From positions 18,461-82,460 of the IMG/VR virus record IMGVR_UViG_3300034060_000702: a stretch of 64,000 nt of DNA; one strand, written 5' to 3'. Shown here piece by piece: positions 54,851 to 60,809 of the stretch. Source of the DNA: a virus. Position numbers and translations under genes: made by a program. The notes under the pieces are model-generated. The model worked only from the letters and a program-made list of their open reading frames with translations. It was not told the DNA's origin and did not search any database. Every line of letters starts with the position of its first letter. Within the stretch, counting starts at the first letter, position 1.

Positions 54851-55102
54851 TTAGTATTTAAGGGTTAATATTTTTACTGTGTTCATTTGTGCATTCAATA
54901 CTTCACCGATTGCATTTTCATACATCATGCTATGCATTGGGTTAGCTGCTAAATTTTTAGCGCGATATTCTTCTTCAAGAAGATCTGCTGCTTTTGCAAA
55001 CAATGCTTTAGCTTGCGCTACTTTGTCATCTGCTGATGGATTGAAATTCAACCCTACTAATTGCTCACCAAAGGACAATTGTCTTTCTGTTGTGATTTCC
55101 AT
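54851..55102 (-). CDS. Small helical protein, 83 aa
   Basis: An 83-residue protein starting MEITTERQLSFGEQLVGLNFNP. It is helical, with KVAQAKALFAKAADLLEEEYR and NAQMNTVKILTLKY. I recognise the type from Bacteroidota phages but no function. Lies before the GroES-like gene. Confidence 0.55.
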   Translation of the reverse strand: MEITTERQLSFGEQLVGLNFNPSADDKVAQAKALFAKAADLLEEEYRAKNLAANPMHSMMYENAIGEVLNAQMNTVKILTLKY

Positions 55103-55105
55103 TAC

Positions 55106-55186
55106 TTACCTTTTTTTAATTGTTACTAAACTTAAAAGCCATCCCTTGAGGGCTTCAATTTTTGCTTTGTTTCCTGTCTTACTCAT
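55106..55186 (-). CDS. Possible 26-aa protein
   Basis: A short frame from an ATG at 55186 to a TAA at 55106, MSKTGNKAKIEALKGWLLS then TIKKR, fits exactly between neighbours (3 bases before the next ATG and 5 after the upstream stop) with an A-rich leader. It would be an amphipathic basic helix. Real coding is plausible but unproven. Confidence 0.4.
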   Translation of the reverse strand: MSKTGNKAKIEALKGWLLSLVTIKKR

Positions 55187-55191
55187 GACTT

Positions 55192-55812
55192 TTAATTTAA
55201 AACTTTTAATCTTTCTAATACATCTGCTCCAGTGTGACCATCGAACTCAAATAATGCTTTTGGTTCTTCTGGTATTTGGAATAAATCCCAATCTTTCATT
55301 TCATAATGATTAGTGATTTGTCCTGTAGGAAGATTAGCAACAACTATGAACCAACCACCACCGAAACATAACTCACCATCATTATGTCTTTTAGATTTAT
55401 GCACATCGTATTTGAATGAATAGAAAGGTCTACCTTCTTTCCACCAATGCGGATGTTGCACTCTATCTTTACCCCACTCATTGAACAATGCAGCATTGAA
55501 TACCTTCCTAAAGTCATACAATTCATTGTATGTATGGTATCCATCAGACAATTCACCAATTGCATCAGAGTTTGCGTAAGTCTTCTCAAAGATTTCTGGC
55601 TTACAAGGATAAAATTCACCCTCAACTCCTTTGATAATGTAATCATTTTTGGTTGCACGCATAGATCCTTCAAGAGTATGAATGAATAAAGCATCTCCTT
55701 GGAACTCATATCTTCTTTCAGAGTCCTGAACAAATTCAGAAATCTCTAATTTATTATCTCCAGTCCATTGTACAGCTTCAATGATTACTGGTTTCTTTAC
55801 AAACTTTGGCAT
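55192..55812 (-). CDS. PGDYG / WDGH-like two-domain phage protein, 206 aa
   Basis: A 206-residue protein that seems to join two known phage domains. Residues 1-82 have [38 protein letters not shown] and [10 protein letters not shown], the pattern of the PGDYG family. Residues about 85-200 contain [19 protein letters not shown] and [29 protein letters not shown], which I associate with WDGH-type phage proteins. The function of neither domain is settled; the fusion suggests a coupled role in DNA or nucleotide metabolism. The gene overlaps the stop of the upstream gene by one base. Confidence 0.65.
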   Translation of the reverse strand: MPKFVKKPVIIEAVQWTGDNKLEISEFVQDSERRYEFQGDALFIHTLEGSMRATKNDYIIKGVEGEFYPCKPEIFEKTYANSDAIGELSDGYHTYNELYDFRKVFNAALFNEWGKDRVQHPHWWKEGRPFYSFKYDVHKSKRHNDGELCFGGGWFIVVANLPTGQITNHYEMKDWDLFQIPEEPKALFEFDGHTGADVLERLKVLN

Positions 55813-56285
55813 TATTTATTTTGTTTTCTGTAAGACTTCAATATTGCTAGGTAGTTGATTGCATCATCGATAGTATCATCAACTGCTTCATCTTTCACCA
55901 TTGCTTCTTTATCAAGTAATGTAGCAATTCTGGACATCTTATCCATTAATCGAACTAGGATTCCTCTTTCTACTGATACACCAGCAATGGTAGAATTTCT
56001 AAAGTTTGCATAAGGATCATTGTTACTTCCACCGTAGTCATGATTCTTTCTTGTTGCTGTTTCAAAGCATGCAGTAAAAGTATCAGCCATGTCTTGTAAC
56101 AATGGATTCTCAATACTTCTCTCTGTAGTTTGAGGTTCAGATAAAGGTGTACATGCTTTTGCATAATACTTGCTTTCTGCTTCTTCTTTGATTTCTTCTG
56201 TTGTTGTTCTCATCTTATTTATTTTTGGTTGGTTACGAGTTTCAGAGTGTTCAATATCCCACTCATTGTGAATTTCTACCCACAT
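55812..56285 (-). CDS. Nucleotide-modification-associated (DUF1599-like) protein, ~157 aa
   Basis: The domain at the C-terminus, [30 protein letters not shown]-like [17 protein letters not shown] and [19 protein letters not shown], is the DUF1599 or 'nucleotide modification associated' pattern, with Asp/Glu residues of an all-alpha MazG-type nucleotide pyrophosphohydrolase fold. Two ATG starts are possible: 56285 (about 157 residues) or 56213, the latter following an A-rich leader that looks like a better initiation site. Function: probably nucleotide pool or base-modification chemistry. Confidence 0.65.
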   Translation of the reverse strand: MWVEIHNEWDIEHSETRNQPKINKMRTTTEEIKEEAESKYYAKACTPLSEPQTTERSIENPLLQDMADTFTACFETATRKNHDYGGSNNDPYANFRNSTIAGVSVERGILVRLMDKMSRIATLLDKEAMVKDEAVDDTIDDAINYLAILKSYRKQNK

Positions 56286-56287
56286 GG

Positions 56288-56710
56288 TCACTTAAATTTA
56301 TAGAATCTTCCAAGAATATTTCCATTCAAGAATTCATCAGATTCTAATACTCCAAATACAAATTGATATTTGCATTCCATGTAAGTAAGTTCTGTTTTTG
56401 AAAAACAAATGTGTATAATATTTCGAGTAATTGGAATACCGGCAGCATGCGCTTCCTTCAATACAATATTGCTACCATAGTACTTCTCATAGGCAAGTTT
56501 TTTCACGCGAGTATATTTCTTTACTCTCTTATCAGTAAGTGCCGCAATCTCTTTCTTACCCATATTCTTTTTGGTATTGGAATAGAAATCTTTCTTACCA
56601 ATATATCTTACTGCTTTCCCATCGATTACCGCAGACAATTCATAAATGAATCCATGCGCATTTTCTGGAATGTCTGTTGTCTTAAATTCTTCACCTTGAA
56701 TAAACCACAT
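56288..56710 (-). CDS. GIY-YIG (SegE-like) endonuclease, 140 aa
   Basis: The ATG at 56710 gives a 140-residue protein, with a GTG two codons earlier. AHGFIYELSAVIDGKAVRYIGKKDFYSN has the GIY-YIG core (GFIY ... RYIGKK). Then NMGKKEIAALTDKRVKKYTRVKKLAYEKYYGS and IIHICFSKTELTYMECKYQF (Glu of the catalytic site) follow the SegE-like family. It is likely a homing-type or DNA-cleaving endonuclease, or a recombination nuclease. Overlaps the small membrane protein gene. Confidence 0.7.
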   Translation of the reverse strand: MWFIQGEEFKTTDIPENAHGFIYELSAVIDGKAVRYIGKKDFYSNTKKNMGKKEIAALTDKRVKKYTRVKKLAYEKYYGSNIVLKEAHAAGIPITRNIIHICFSKTELTYMECKYQFVFGVLESDEFLNGNILGRFYKFK

Positions 56711-56885
56711 AGCCACAAATTATTATTATTATTAGTACAATTATTATCATAAATAAAATCAAGTACAAGCACCCTTTTCCATCTGTAGGAAAATCATAAG
56801 GATCTGCTCCACCAAATACTAAAGGTAATGGGTTGATGTACACAACCGAATCATCTTTAAAATCTTTTTCTTGCTCGGCTTTCAT
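56691..56885 (-). CDS. Small membrane protein, 64 aa
   Basis: A 64-residue protein starting MKAEQEKDFKDDSVVYINPL with a C-terminal membrane span (LYLILFMIIIVLIIIIICGYVVY, about residues 40-62). It is likely anchored with the N-terminus in the cytoplasm. Overlaps neighbouring genes at both ends. Function unknown; possibly modulates the host membrane. Confidence 0.55.
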   Translation of the reverse strand: MKAEQEKDFKDDSVVYINPLPLVFGGADPYDFPTDGKGCLYLILFMIIIVLIIIIICGYVVYSR

Positions 56886-57099
56886 AGTTCAATTTTTGTT
56901 TACTGAATGCATTTTCCTTTTGGGAATTAATCTTATCGACCATGTACAAACCAGGATCCTTGTATCTTTTAATAATTACTTCACCAATTACCACATCAAC
57001 AAATTTCGGAAAGAATTGATTTAACTCTACCCCAATGCAAAATGTACCTACAAAAAGCTTTACCTTACATTGATTCTTTAACACTTCAATAGTTCTCAT
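56857..57099 (-). CDS. Hypothetical protein, 80 aa
   Basis: The ATG at 57099 overlaps the upstream TGA (ATGA), so this start is preferred over a TTG further upstream. The 80-residue protein MRTIEVLKNQCKVKLFVGT is followed by a FCIGVELNQFFPKFVDVVIG strand region and a charged tail ending RARKRF. No known family. Confidence 0.5.
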   Translation of the reverse strand: MRTIEVLKNQCKVKLFVGTFCIGVELNQFFPKFVDVVIGEVIIKRYKDPGLYMVDKINSQKENAFSKQKLNYESRARKRF

Positions 57100-57290
57100 G
57101 ATCCACAAAATAAACAACCATCATCATCTTCATCTCCAAATGCCTTATCTGGATCTATAGGATTCAACTCTTTTTTTAACTCATAAATCTCCTGCATAAT
57201 TTCTCCATCCTGAAATAAATCACCAGTCAATTTTAGTTTCAACTCCGCAACCTTCGCGTAAATAAACTCTTCTCTATTTGTTTCTCTCAT
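57096..57290 (-). CDS. Small acidic protein, 64 aa
   Basis: A 64-residue protein, MRETNREEFIYAKVAELKL..., mostly helical and acidic, ending DEDDDGCLFCGS with a CxxC. Its start overlaps the small lipoprotein gene by 17 bases and its stop overlaps the next start (ATGA). Function unknown; the CxxC tail may bind a metal. Confidence 0.5.
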   Translation of the reverse strand: MRETNREEFIYAKVAELKLKLTGDLFQDGEIMQEIYELKKELNPIDPDKAFGDEDDDGCLFCGS

Positions 57291-57435
57291 ACCAATGTAT
57301 TTTTCTAGCTTTATTAATTTTCTTATACATTCTTCTATCTTGCTTCAACATCCATTTCTTTTTGTATTCAAGATCTGACATAGAACCACATGCGCCTAAA
57401 AATAATAATAATATCCAGATGACACTAGCTTTCAT
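57274..57435 (-). CDS. Small lipoprotein, 53 aa
   Basis: A 53-residue protein with a signal-peptide-type N-terminus, MKASVIWILLLFLGACGSM, giving a lipobox LGAC at residues 13-16 (Cys16 as the lipidated residue). After it comes a short basic coiled region (DLEYKKKWMLKQDRRMYKK). It overlaps the winged-helix gene stop by one base (TAATG). Possible roles: outer-membrane spanin or superinfection-exclusion lipoprotein. No further recognition. Confidence 0.6.
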   Translation of the reverse strand: MKASVIWILLLFLGACGSMSDLEYKKKWMLKQDRRMYKKINKARKIHWYERNK

Positions 57436-57920
57436 TATTTGGAATTAAATTCATTAAAATATATCAAGCAATCCTTTGCGATTGTTTTTCTCTTTCTAGC
57501 AAGATGAGGATTTAACATTATATGTTTAAATTCTACCCCATCCTTTACACCAGCTATATAATATACCACCCCACCTTTGTACAACCTCTTCATAAAATCA
57601 GCATACTTATTTCGAGTATATTTTAATTCATCCATCAAAGAACTATCAGTGTGCGGAATCTTGCGATCATGATACAAAATGTTATAACTACCATTTGTCA
57701 TATTCGCCATCTTCAATATCCTACCATAATCAACAGGAGTGAAGTTGTCAACAATGTAAGCCAATGCCTTTGAATCAATCACCACATACTCATCACTGTG
57801 AACAATAACCAAATCTTCATTAACAATATTTACTGTAGTTCCTTCAGGAAAAAACTCACCAGTAGAAGCATCTACTAGGTTTCCATCACTTTTCTTCTTT
57901 GTAACTATTGGTTTAATCAT
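57435..57920 (-). CDS. RepL-like winged-helix protein, first leftward gene, 161 aa
   Basis: The ATG at 57920 (MIKPIVTKKKSDGNLVDAS) gives 161 residues. A central helical segment (SKALAYIVDNFTPVDYGRI, KMANMTNGSYN), the following SLMDELKYTRNKYADFMKR helix and 'KGGVVYYIAGVKDGVEFKHIMLNPHLARKRK' at the end resemble winged-helix RepL-like replication initiators or phage regulators. A TATATTTG -7 box starts only a few bases upstream of the ATG, so the mRNA may be leaderless, and the first palindromic operator copy overlaps the -33 region. A self-regulating repressor or initiator is a good hypothesis. Confidence 0.55.
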   Translation of the reverse strand: MIKPIVTKKKSDGNLVDASTGEFFPEGTTVNIVNEDLVIVHSDEYVVIDSKALAYIVDNFTPVDYGRILKMANMTNGSYNILYHDRKIPHTDSSLMDELKYTRNKYADFMKRLYKGGVVYYIAGVKDGVEFKHIMLNPHLARKRKTIAKDCLIYFNEFNSK

Positions 57921-57923
57921 GGA

Positions 57924-57931
57924 CAAATATA
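57924..57931 (-). promoter_or_regulatory. -7 box (TATATTTG) directly before ATG 57920
   Basis: Minus strand TATATTTG matches TAnnTTTG and lies 3 bases before the ATG, placing the transcription start at or near the start codon. The palindrome at 57951-57965 is 20-34 bases upstream, where -33 would be, so it could control this promoter. Confidence 0.45.
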
Positions 57932-57950
57932 ATCAATTTTTATATGCTGT

Positions 57951-57965
57951 GCACCTTTTTGGGTG
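57951..57965. promoter_or_regulatory. Operator-like palindrome copy 1
   Basis: GCACCTTTTTGGGTG: half-sites CACC and GGTG around a T-rich centre. One of three similar elements in the divergent region; spacing from copy 2 is 23 bases. Confidence 0.5.
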
Positions 57966-57973
57966 ATTTGTTT

Positions 57974-57990
57974 GCACCTTTTTTGGTGTG
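57974..57990. promoter_or_regulatory. Operator-like palindrome copy 2
   Basis: GCACCTTTTTTGGTGTG: the same CACC/GGTG half-sites. It lies 23 bases (about two helical turns) from copy 1 and 54 bases from copy 3. Confidence 0.5.
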
Positions 57991-58027
57991 ACCATCAACA
58001 CATTCATTGGGCTGTAGCAATTTAACT

Positions 58028-58043
58028 GCACCTTTTTAGGTGC
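58028..58043. promoter_or_regulatory. Operator-like palindrome copy 3 (perfect)
   Basis: GCACCTTTTTAGGTGC is a perfect dyad (GCACCT-TTTT-AGGTGC). Palindromes with a common half-site at helical spacing in a divergent promoter region suggest a dimeric repressor site. Confidence 0.5.
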
Positions 58044-58313
58044 GAAGGTAGTCTGTAATTCAGTCTATATCAACACTTTACAAAAACACTCTATATTAGT
58101 ATATTTCAGAAAAAATTATGGGTAATATTTTTTTGGAGTATATAGGGGGAAATGATGGTCCTTCTATATAACAATCCCCGGCTTCAACAAGGATTGGGGT
58201 TACCCCCTGGTTGGCTAGTGGCTTGCAATTTATTCATAGAATACATTGCTCTTTAATTCCTGTGGGAGAAGTGTTACTGTAGGAAGAAAGAGATCATGTG
58301 CTTGGTGTGTGCT

Positions 58314-58372
58314 CCAGGAGGGCAGGGGAGGGAGGGGGGAGGGGGTGGCAGAGCAGGGCAGGGAGGACCAGA
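58314..58372 (+). repeat. G-rich purine tract with quadruplex potential
   Basis: A stretch of G-runs separated by 1-3 A/T or C residues (GGGCAGGGGAGGGAGG...) in a genome of about 30% GC. Four or more runs of at least three G within 30 bases satisfy the usual G-quadruplex pattern. It is upstream of the rightward operon and is probably functional or a boundary from another source. Confidence 0.7.
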
Positions 58373-58424
58373 AGCTGTATGTATATATAGTATATACTCT
58401 AGTACTAATAGGATGATATGATGT

Positions 58425-58437
58425 GTGTCTTCGACAC
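58425..58437 (+). other. TTC mini-hairpin M1
   Basis: GTGTC-TTC-GACAC, a 5-bp stem with a 3-base loop. First of six such elements (58425, 59716, 60572, 60682, 61526, 62016), here 47 bases before the first rightward start codon. Confidence 0.6.
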
Positions 58438-58483
58438 CTATACAATCACATACCCTTTTATATGAAATATAAATCAATTAGAT

Positions 58484-58726
58484 ATGAAAAATTATTCTGT
58501 ATTTATTGGCTTTTCAGGTATGGAAAGCCAAGAAGAATTCCAGGGAAATCTTGATGCTTGCAAAGGCTATGCTTATGCTATGAAAGATTTCCAAAATATT
58601 TCTACTATTCACATAGTGGAATTAAGCCCAGAACATTATTGGGCTGATGATTTAGAGGTAATGTTAGACCAAGAACTAACACCTCAAATGATTGAAGGAT
58701 ATGATGACATCTTAGTTATCATCTAA
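58484..58726 (+). CDS. Hypothetical protein, first rightward gene, 80 aa
   Basis: An 80-residue protein, MKNYSVFIGFSGMESQEEF, with acidic C-terminus (ADDLEVMLDQELTPQMIEG, ending YDDILVII). No membrane segment. The start follows the AT-rich leader with TATATG and mini-hairpin M1. I do not recognise the family. Confidence 0.55.
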   Translation: MKNYSVFIGFSGMESQEEFQGNLDACKGYAYAMKDFQNISTIHIVELSPEHYWADDLEVMLDQELTPQMIEGYDDILVII

Positions 58727-58872
58727 TCCAACAAACAACACCTGAACATGTGTATAAACTGTTTCCTTTAATTGGTTTATGGTAAAAACCTTTGACTCCC
58801 TCCTGAACAAATATGTCACATAACAAGAGGTTAAACTGTTCATTATTTATTAATCATTTAAAATTTATTATT

Positions 58873-59052
58873 ATGAAAAGGATTACTATCATTTATTCAA
58901 TCATCATTATCTGTATGATAATGATGACAATGAGTTTGGTGTGCATGATGTTACCATCAAACACTGGAGAACAATTAATGTTTTGCATGTTCTCTTTTGT
59001 AGGCTGGAGTCTTCCAGCATGTGCTTTGTTATTGTTAACAAAGCACAACTAA
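58873..59052 (+). CDS. Small two-span membrane protein, 59 aa
   Basis: I take the ATG at 58873, which follows an AATTTATTATT leader, over a longer frame at 58813. MKRITIIYSIIIICMIMMT and later FVGWSLPACALLLLT give two hydrophobic spans. It is one of several tiny membrane proteins in the rightward block. Function unknown. Confidence 0.55.
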   Translation: MKRITIIYSIIIICMIMMTMSLVCMMLPSNTGEQLMFCMFSFVGWSLPACALLLLTKHN

Positions 59053-59059
59053 ACACTTA

Positions 59060-59083
59060 GCAGGGTGGTGTATCTCACCCTGC
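59060..59083 (+). other. Intergenic hairpin A with conserved GTGTATCT loop
   Basis: GCAGGGTG-GTGTATCT-CACCCTGC: 8-bp perfect stem and 8-base loop, preceded by AACACTTA and followed by ATTTT. The same loop, stem length and flanks recur at 60138-60161 with compensating stem changes. It may end the membrane protein transcript or regulate the next gene. Confidence 0.65.
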
Positions 59084-59100
59084 ATTTTAAATTAATTATT

Positions 59101-59271
59101 ATGATTATTAAAATTTTATTCTACTTGTTCTTATCAATGGTATTGATGGGAGCAGGAACAACTGTAGTGTACAATGGTATGATTGGTTTTGTAGGACTAA
59201 TGTTATTCCTATTGGGATTGTTCTTCCTGATTCTTCTTGTACATTATGACCTAGAGAAACATAATCTCTAG
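59101..59271 (+). CDS. Small two-span membrane protein, 56 aa
   Basis: The ATG at 59101 follows hairpin A and an AATTAATTATT leader. MIIKILFYLFLSMVLMGAG and VGLMLFLLGLFFLILLVHY are two membrane segments; the tail is DLEKHNL. Its stop codon lies inside a 59239-59280 hairpin. Function unknown; resembles other small membrane proteins of this block. Confidence 0.55.
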   Translation: MIIKILFYLFLSMVLMGAGTTVVYNGMIGFVGLMLFLLGLFFLILLVHYDLEKHNL

Positions 59272-59280
59272 GTCATGTAC
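59239..59280 (+). other. Hairpin spanning the stop codon of the 56-aa gene
   Basis: Positions 59239-59280 form an 11-bp stem, TGACCTAGAGA/TCTCTAGGTCA, extended by GTACA/TGTAC with a 3-base bulge. The TAG stop is within it, and the next small gene begins at 59287. No U-tract follows, so it may control mRNA stability, coupling or read-through rather than termination. Confidence 0.6.
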
Positions 59281-59286
59281 AGTCTT

Positions 59287-59421
59287 ATGTACATTGTAAA
59301 TGGCTCTACAGTTGTGGAGTCATTCACCTTTCCTTCTAAAGCATTGTGCCTTTGGAAGAAGAAAATATTAATTAACCAAGGTACTCACAACATGGGTATC
59401 TTTAAAATCAAAGCCTTATGA
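59287..59421 (+). CDS. Small protein overlapping lipoprotein start, 44 aa
   Basis: An ATG at 59287 opens a 44-residue frame, MYIVNGSTVVESFTFPSKA then LCLWKKKILINQGTHNMG, ending ATGA with the next start at 59418. The ATGA overlap and codon-like composition support it. No function recognised. Confidence 0.5.
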   Translation: MYIVNGSTVVESFTFPSKALCLWKKKILINQGTHNMGIFKIKAL

Positions 59422-59687
59422 AAAAGTCTAACATGACAAGAGGAGCATCTGTTGGGTTGTTCTGTTTGTCTACAATGCTTGTGATAACAGCATTGTTAAT
59501 CTTAATCTTATGTTCTTGTGGTTCAATGCCACAGGAACAGAAAGCATTGAACAGTGTTCAATGGGAAAATAGCATTTGGAATCCAGCAAATGAAGAGTTT
59601 GTTGATGAGGTAGCATTCAATGAGGATGTTGCTTCATCATCTGTTACTCAACAGATGTTTGACCAAAGATATTCAGCAGGGTACTAA
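59418..59687 (+). CDS. Small lipoprotein-like protein, 89 aa
   Basis: An 89-residue protein, MKKSNMTRGASVGLFCLST followed by a hydrophobic span (MLVITALLILILC) and SCGSMPQEQ, where ILCSC gives a lipobox-like site. The rest is polar and acidic (QWENSIWNPANEEFVDEVA). Like the lipoprotein at 57274-57435 it may reach the outer membrane. Closed by a UUCG terminator. Confidence 0.6.
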   Translation: MKKSNMTRGASVGLFCLSTMLVITALLILILCSCGSMPQEQKALNSVQWENSIWNPANEEFVDEVAFNEDVASSSVTQQMFDQRYSAGY

Positions 59688-59691
59688 CATA

Positions 59692-59716
59692 GGTAGGGCT
59701 TCGGCTCTACCTTTAT
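59692..59716 (+). terminator. UUCG terminator after lipoprotein-like gene
   Basis: GGTAGGGC-TTCG-GCTCTACC (one G-T pair) followed by TTTATTGT. Just after it is mini-hairpin M2. Confidence 0.75.
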
Positions 59717-59728
59717 TGTCTTCGACAA
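59716..59728 (+). other. TTC mini-hairpin M2
   Basis: TTGTC-TTC-GACAA, 5-bp stem and 3-base loop, 40 bases before the ATG at 59768. Confidence 0.6.
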
Positions 59729-59767
59729 CTGAAAAATACATCCTTATTTAATTAAAAATTATATATT

Positions 59768-60118
59768 ATGGAAAAGATAGAAGGAACATTAGTAACAGGG
59801 CTCTTAGGAAAAATTATATCAGGCTCAAGTTACAGAAGAATATATGCAGCGCATATGATTGTTCAGAATGAGTTTGACCATTTTACAACCGAAGCAATAA
59901 TATATGCTCGGTTAGAATGGAGTAAATTCCTAAGAGATACTTATTCTGAAAAAGATAGGCTTAAATATCTATGGGAAAAATGTTTTGAGTATGACTCGCC
60001 AAATATTTTAATACCTATCATTGATGTAGAAATTGATGATGAGTATGGTATTAAAATAATTGTTACTCAACATCCAAAGGTAGTGTTGGAAAAAGAAGAT
60101 GATGGTCTTCCTTTTTAA
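59768..60118 (+). CDS. Hypothetical protein with SSB-like acidic tip, 116 aa
   Basis: A 116-residue protein, MEKIEGTLVTGLLGKIISG, with helical FTTEAIIYARLEWSKFLR and a beta-rich end (IPIIDVEIDDEYGIKIIVT). The last residues, EKEDDGLPF, resemble the acidic DDxxPF tip with which single-stranded DNA-binding proteins recruit partners. No OB-fold sequence is clear. It may interact with host or phage replication proteins; inference. Confidence 0.55.
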   Translation: MEKIEGTLVTGLLGKIISGSSYRRIYAAHMIVQNEFDHFTTEAIIYARLEWSKFLRDTYSEKDRLKYLWEKCFEYDSPNILIPIIDVEIDDEYGIKIIVTQHPKVVLEKEDDGLPF

Positions 60119-60137
60119 CAAACAAAATAAACACTTA

Positions 60138-60161
60138 GGGGAGTAGTGTATCTCACTCCCC
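60138..60161 (+). other. Intergenic hairpin B with conserved GTGTATCT loop
   Basis: GGGGAGTA-GTGTATCT-CACTCCCC: same loop and length as hairpin A (59060-59083), with compensating changes at stem positions 2, 3 and 5. One pair (A-C) next to the loop is not formed. Flanks AACACTTA and ATTTTTAAA also match. Confidence 0.65.
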
Positions 60162-60180
60162 ATTTTTAAATTTATATATT

Positions 60181-60429
60181 ATGAGTTTTATTAAAGGAGA
60201 TCGCAGATTTCTAGATGACACTAGCACACTGTGTACAAATTTTCTATCTGAAAAGATCAGAATAGAACTTAATGAAAAACTAGGGTTTATCCCTAAGAAT
60301 GCCTATATAGGTAATGCTGCTGGTGACTATATGTTTATTAGTGTTGTAGATATGAATGGTGATGTGTACACTTACACAGACTCTTACAATCTAAATGCAG
60401 AACTGCAAGATAAAGGCATTGATTATTAA
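60181..60429 (+). CDS. Hypothetical protein, 82 aa
   Basis: An 82-residue protein, MSFIKGDRRFLDDTSTLCT, with a possible alpha/beta layout (IELNEKLGFIPKNAYIG, YMFISVVDMNGDVYTYTDS). Nothing diagnostic. Its leader includes hairpin B. Confidence 0.5.
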   Translation: MSFIKGDRRFLDDTSTLCTNFLSEKIRIELNEKLGFIPKNAYIGNAAGDYMFISVVDMNGDVYTYTDSYNLNAELQDKGIDY

Positions 60430-60466
60430 CATTTAAAAATCAGTATGATACACTGGTTATAATAAA

Positions 60467-60496
60467 GAATAGGACTTCGGTCCTATTCTTATTTTC
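60467..60496 (+). terminator. UUCG terminator after 82-aa gene
   Basis: GAATAGGAC-TTCG-GTCCTATTC, a perfect 9-bp stem, followed by TTATTTTC. Confidence 0.85.
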
Positions 60497-60571
60497 TTCA
60501 CTGTGTAGGTTAGAGTAGGTTGTGTGTGTTGGTTTACTATCACCACACTCACCCACTCCCATCCCACATCA

Positions 60572-60584
60572 ATGCCTTCGGCAT
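60572..60584 (+). other. TTC mini-hairpin M3
   Basis: ATGCC-TTC-GGCAT; followed by ATCTATTCAATTACTTCC, a flank partly shared with copies at 60682 and 61526. Confidence 0.6.
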
Positions 60585-60623
60585 CTATTCAATTACTTCC
60601 TCTTTTAGATAAAATATATATCA

Positions 60624-60704
60624 ATGTTAAAACAAGATGTGAAGAGCATGTTAACATTGATTATATGGAAGTTAATTGAGTATGTCTTCGACATCTTTGG
60701 TTAA
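60624..60704 (+). CDS. Possible 26-aa amphipathic protein
   Basis: An ATG at 60624 after an AT-rich leader opens MLKQDVKSMLTLIIWKLIE then YVFDIFG, 26 residues ending TAA at 60704. It overlaps mini-hairpin M4, so it may be coincidental. If real, it is a membrane-associated amphipathic peptide. Confidence 0.35.
   Translation: MLKQDVKSMLTLIIWKLIEYVFDIFG
60682..60694 (+). other. TTC mini-hairpin M4
   Basis: ATGTC-TTC-GACAT followed by CTTTGGTTAACTTCC and then CTTTTTTAAATAAAATTAATTATAG. Confidence 0.55.
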
Positions 60705-60809
60705 CTTCCTTTTTTAAATAAAATTAATTATAGCCGATTGCACAGGCTTGGTATGTGTAAATAAATTTAAAAGACTTCGAGTGTGGAATAGTAACACTCA
60801 CAATTAATC

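Larger units (their letters stand above)
58044..58483. other. Divergent intergenic region with G-rich tract
   Basis: No convincing gene lies between the leftward and rightward blocks. Near 58176-58205 short C-run/G-run segments (ATCCCC, TTGGGGTTACCCCC) could fold. From 58314 to 58372 the plus strand is purine-rich with at least six G-runs (GGGG, GGG, GGGGGG, GGGGG, ...). A 13-nt mini-hairpin (58425-58437) comes just before the first rightward gene. Two short frames on the minus strand are low-complexity shadows of the G-rich tract. This is the best candidate for an early promoter and/or replication origin. Confidence 0.6.
60497..60809 (+). other. Structured intergenic region with one possible mini-gene
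   Basis: The 300-base gap before the 118-residue gene has a long imperfect hairpin with loop TTTACTATCA (60513-60558), mini-hairpins M3 and M4, a possible 26-residue frame, and a hairpin GAGTGT/ACACTC 10 bases before the 118-residue start codon (about 60778-60798) that may control its ribosome access. No other gene is seen. Confidence 0.55.

Noticed and set aside
58230-58477. Minus-strand frames across the G-rich tract (67-71 residues, Pro/Ser-rich)
   Set aside because: They are low-complexity readings of the G-rich tract (poly-Pro/Ser), overlap each other in different frames, and lie between divergent promoters without a suitable leader.
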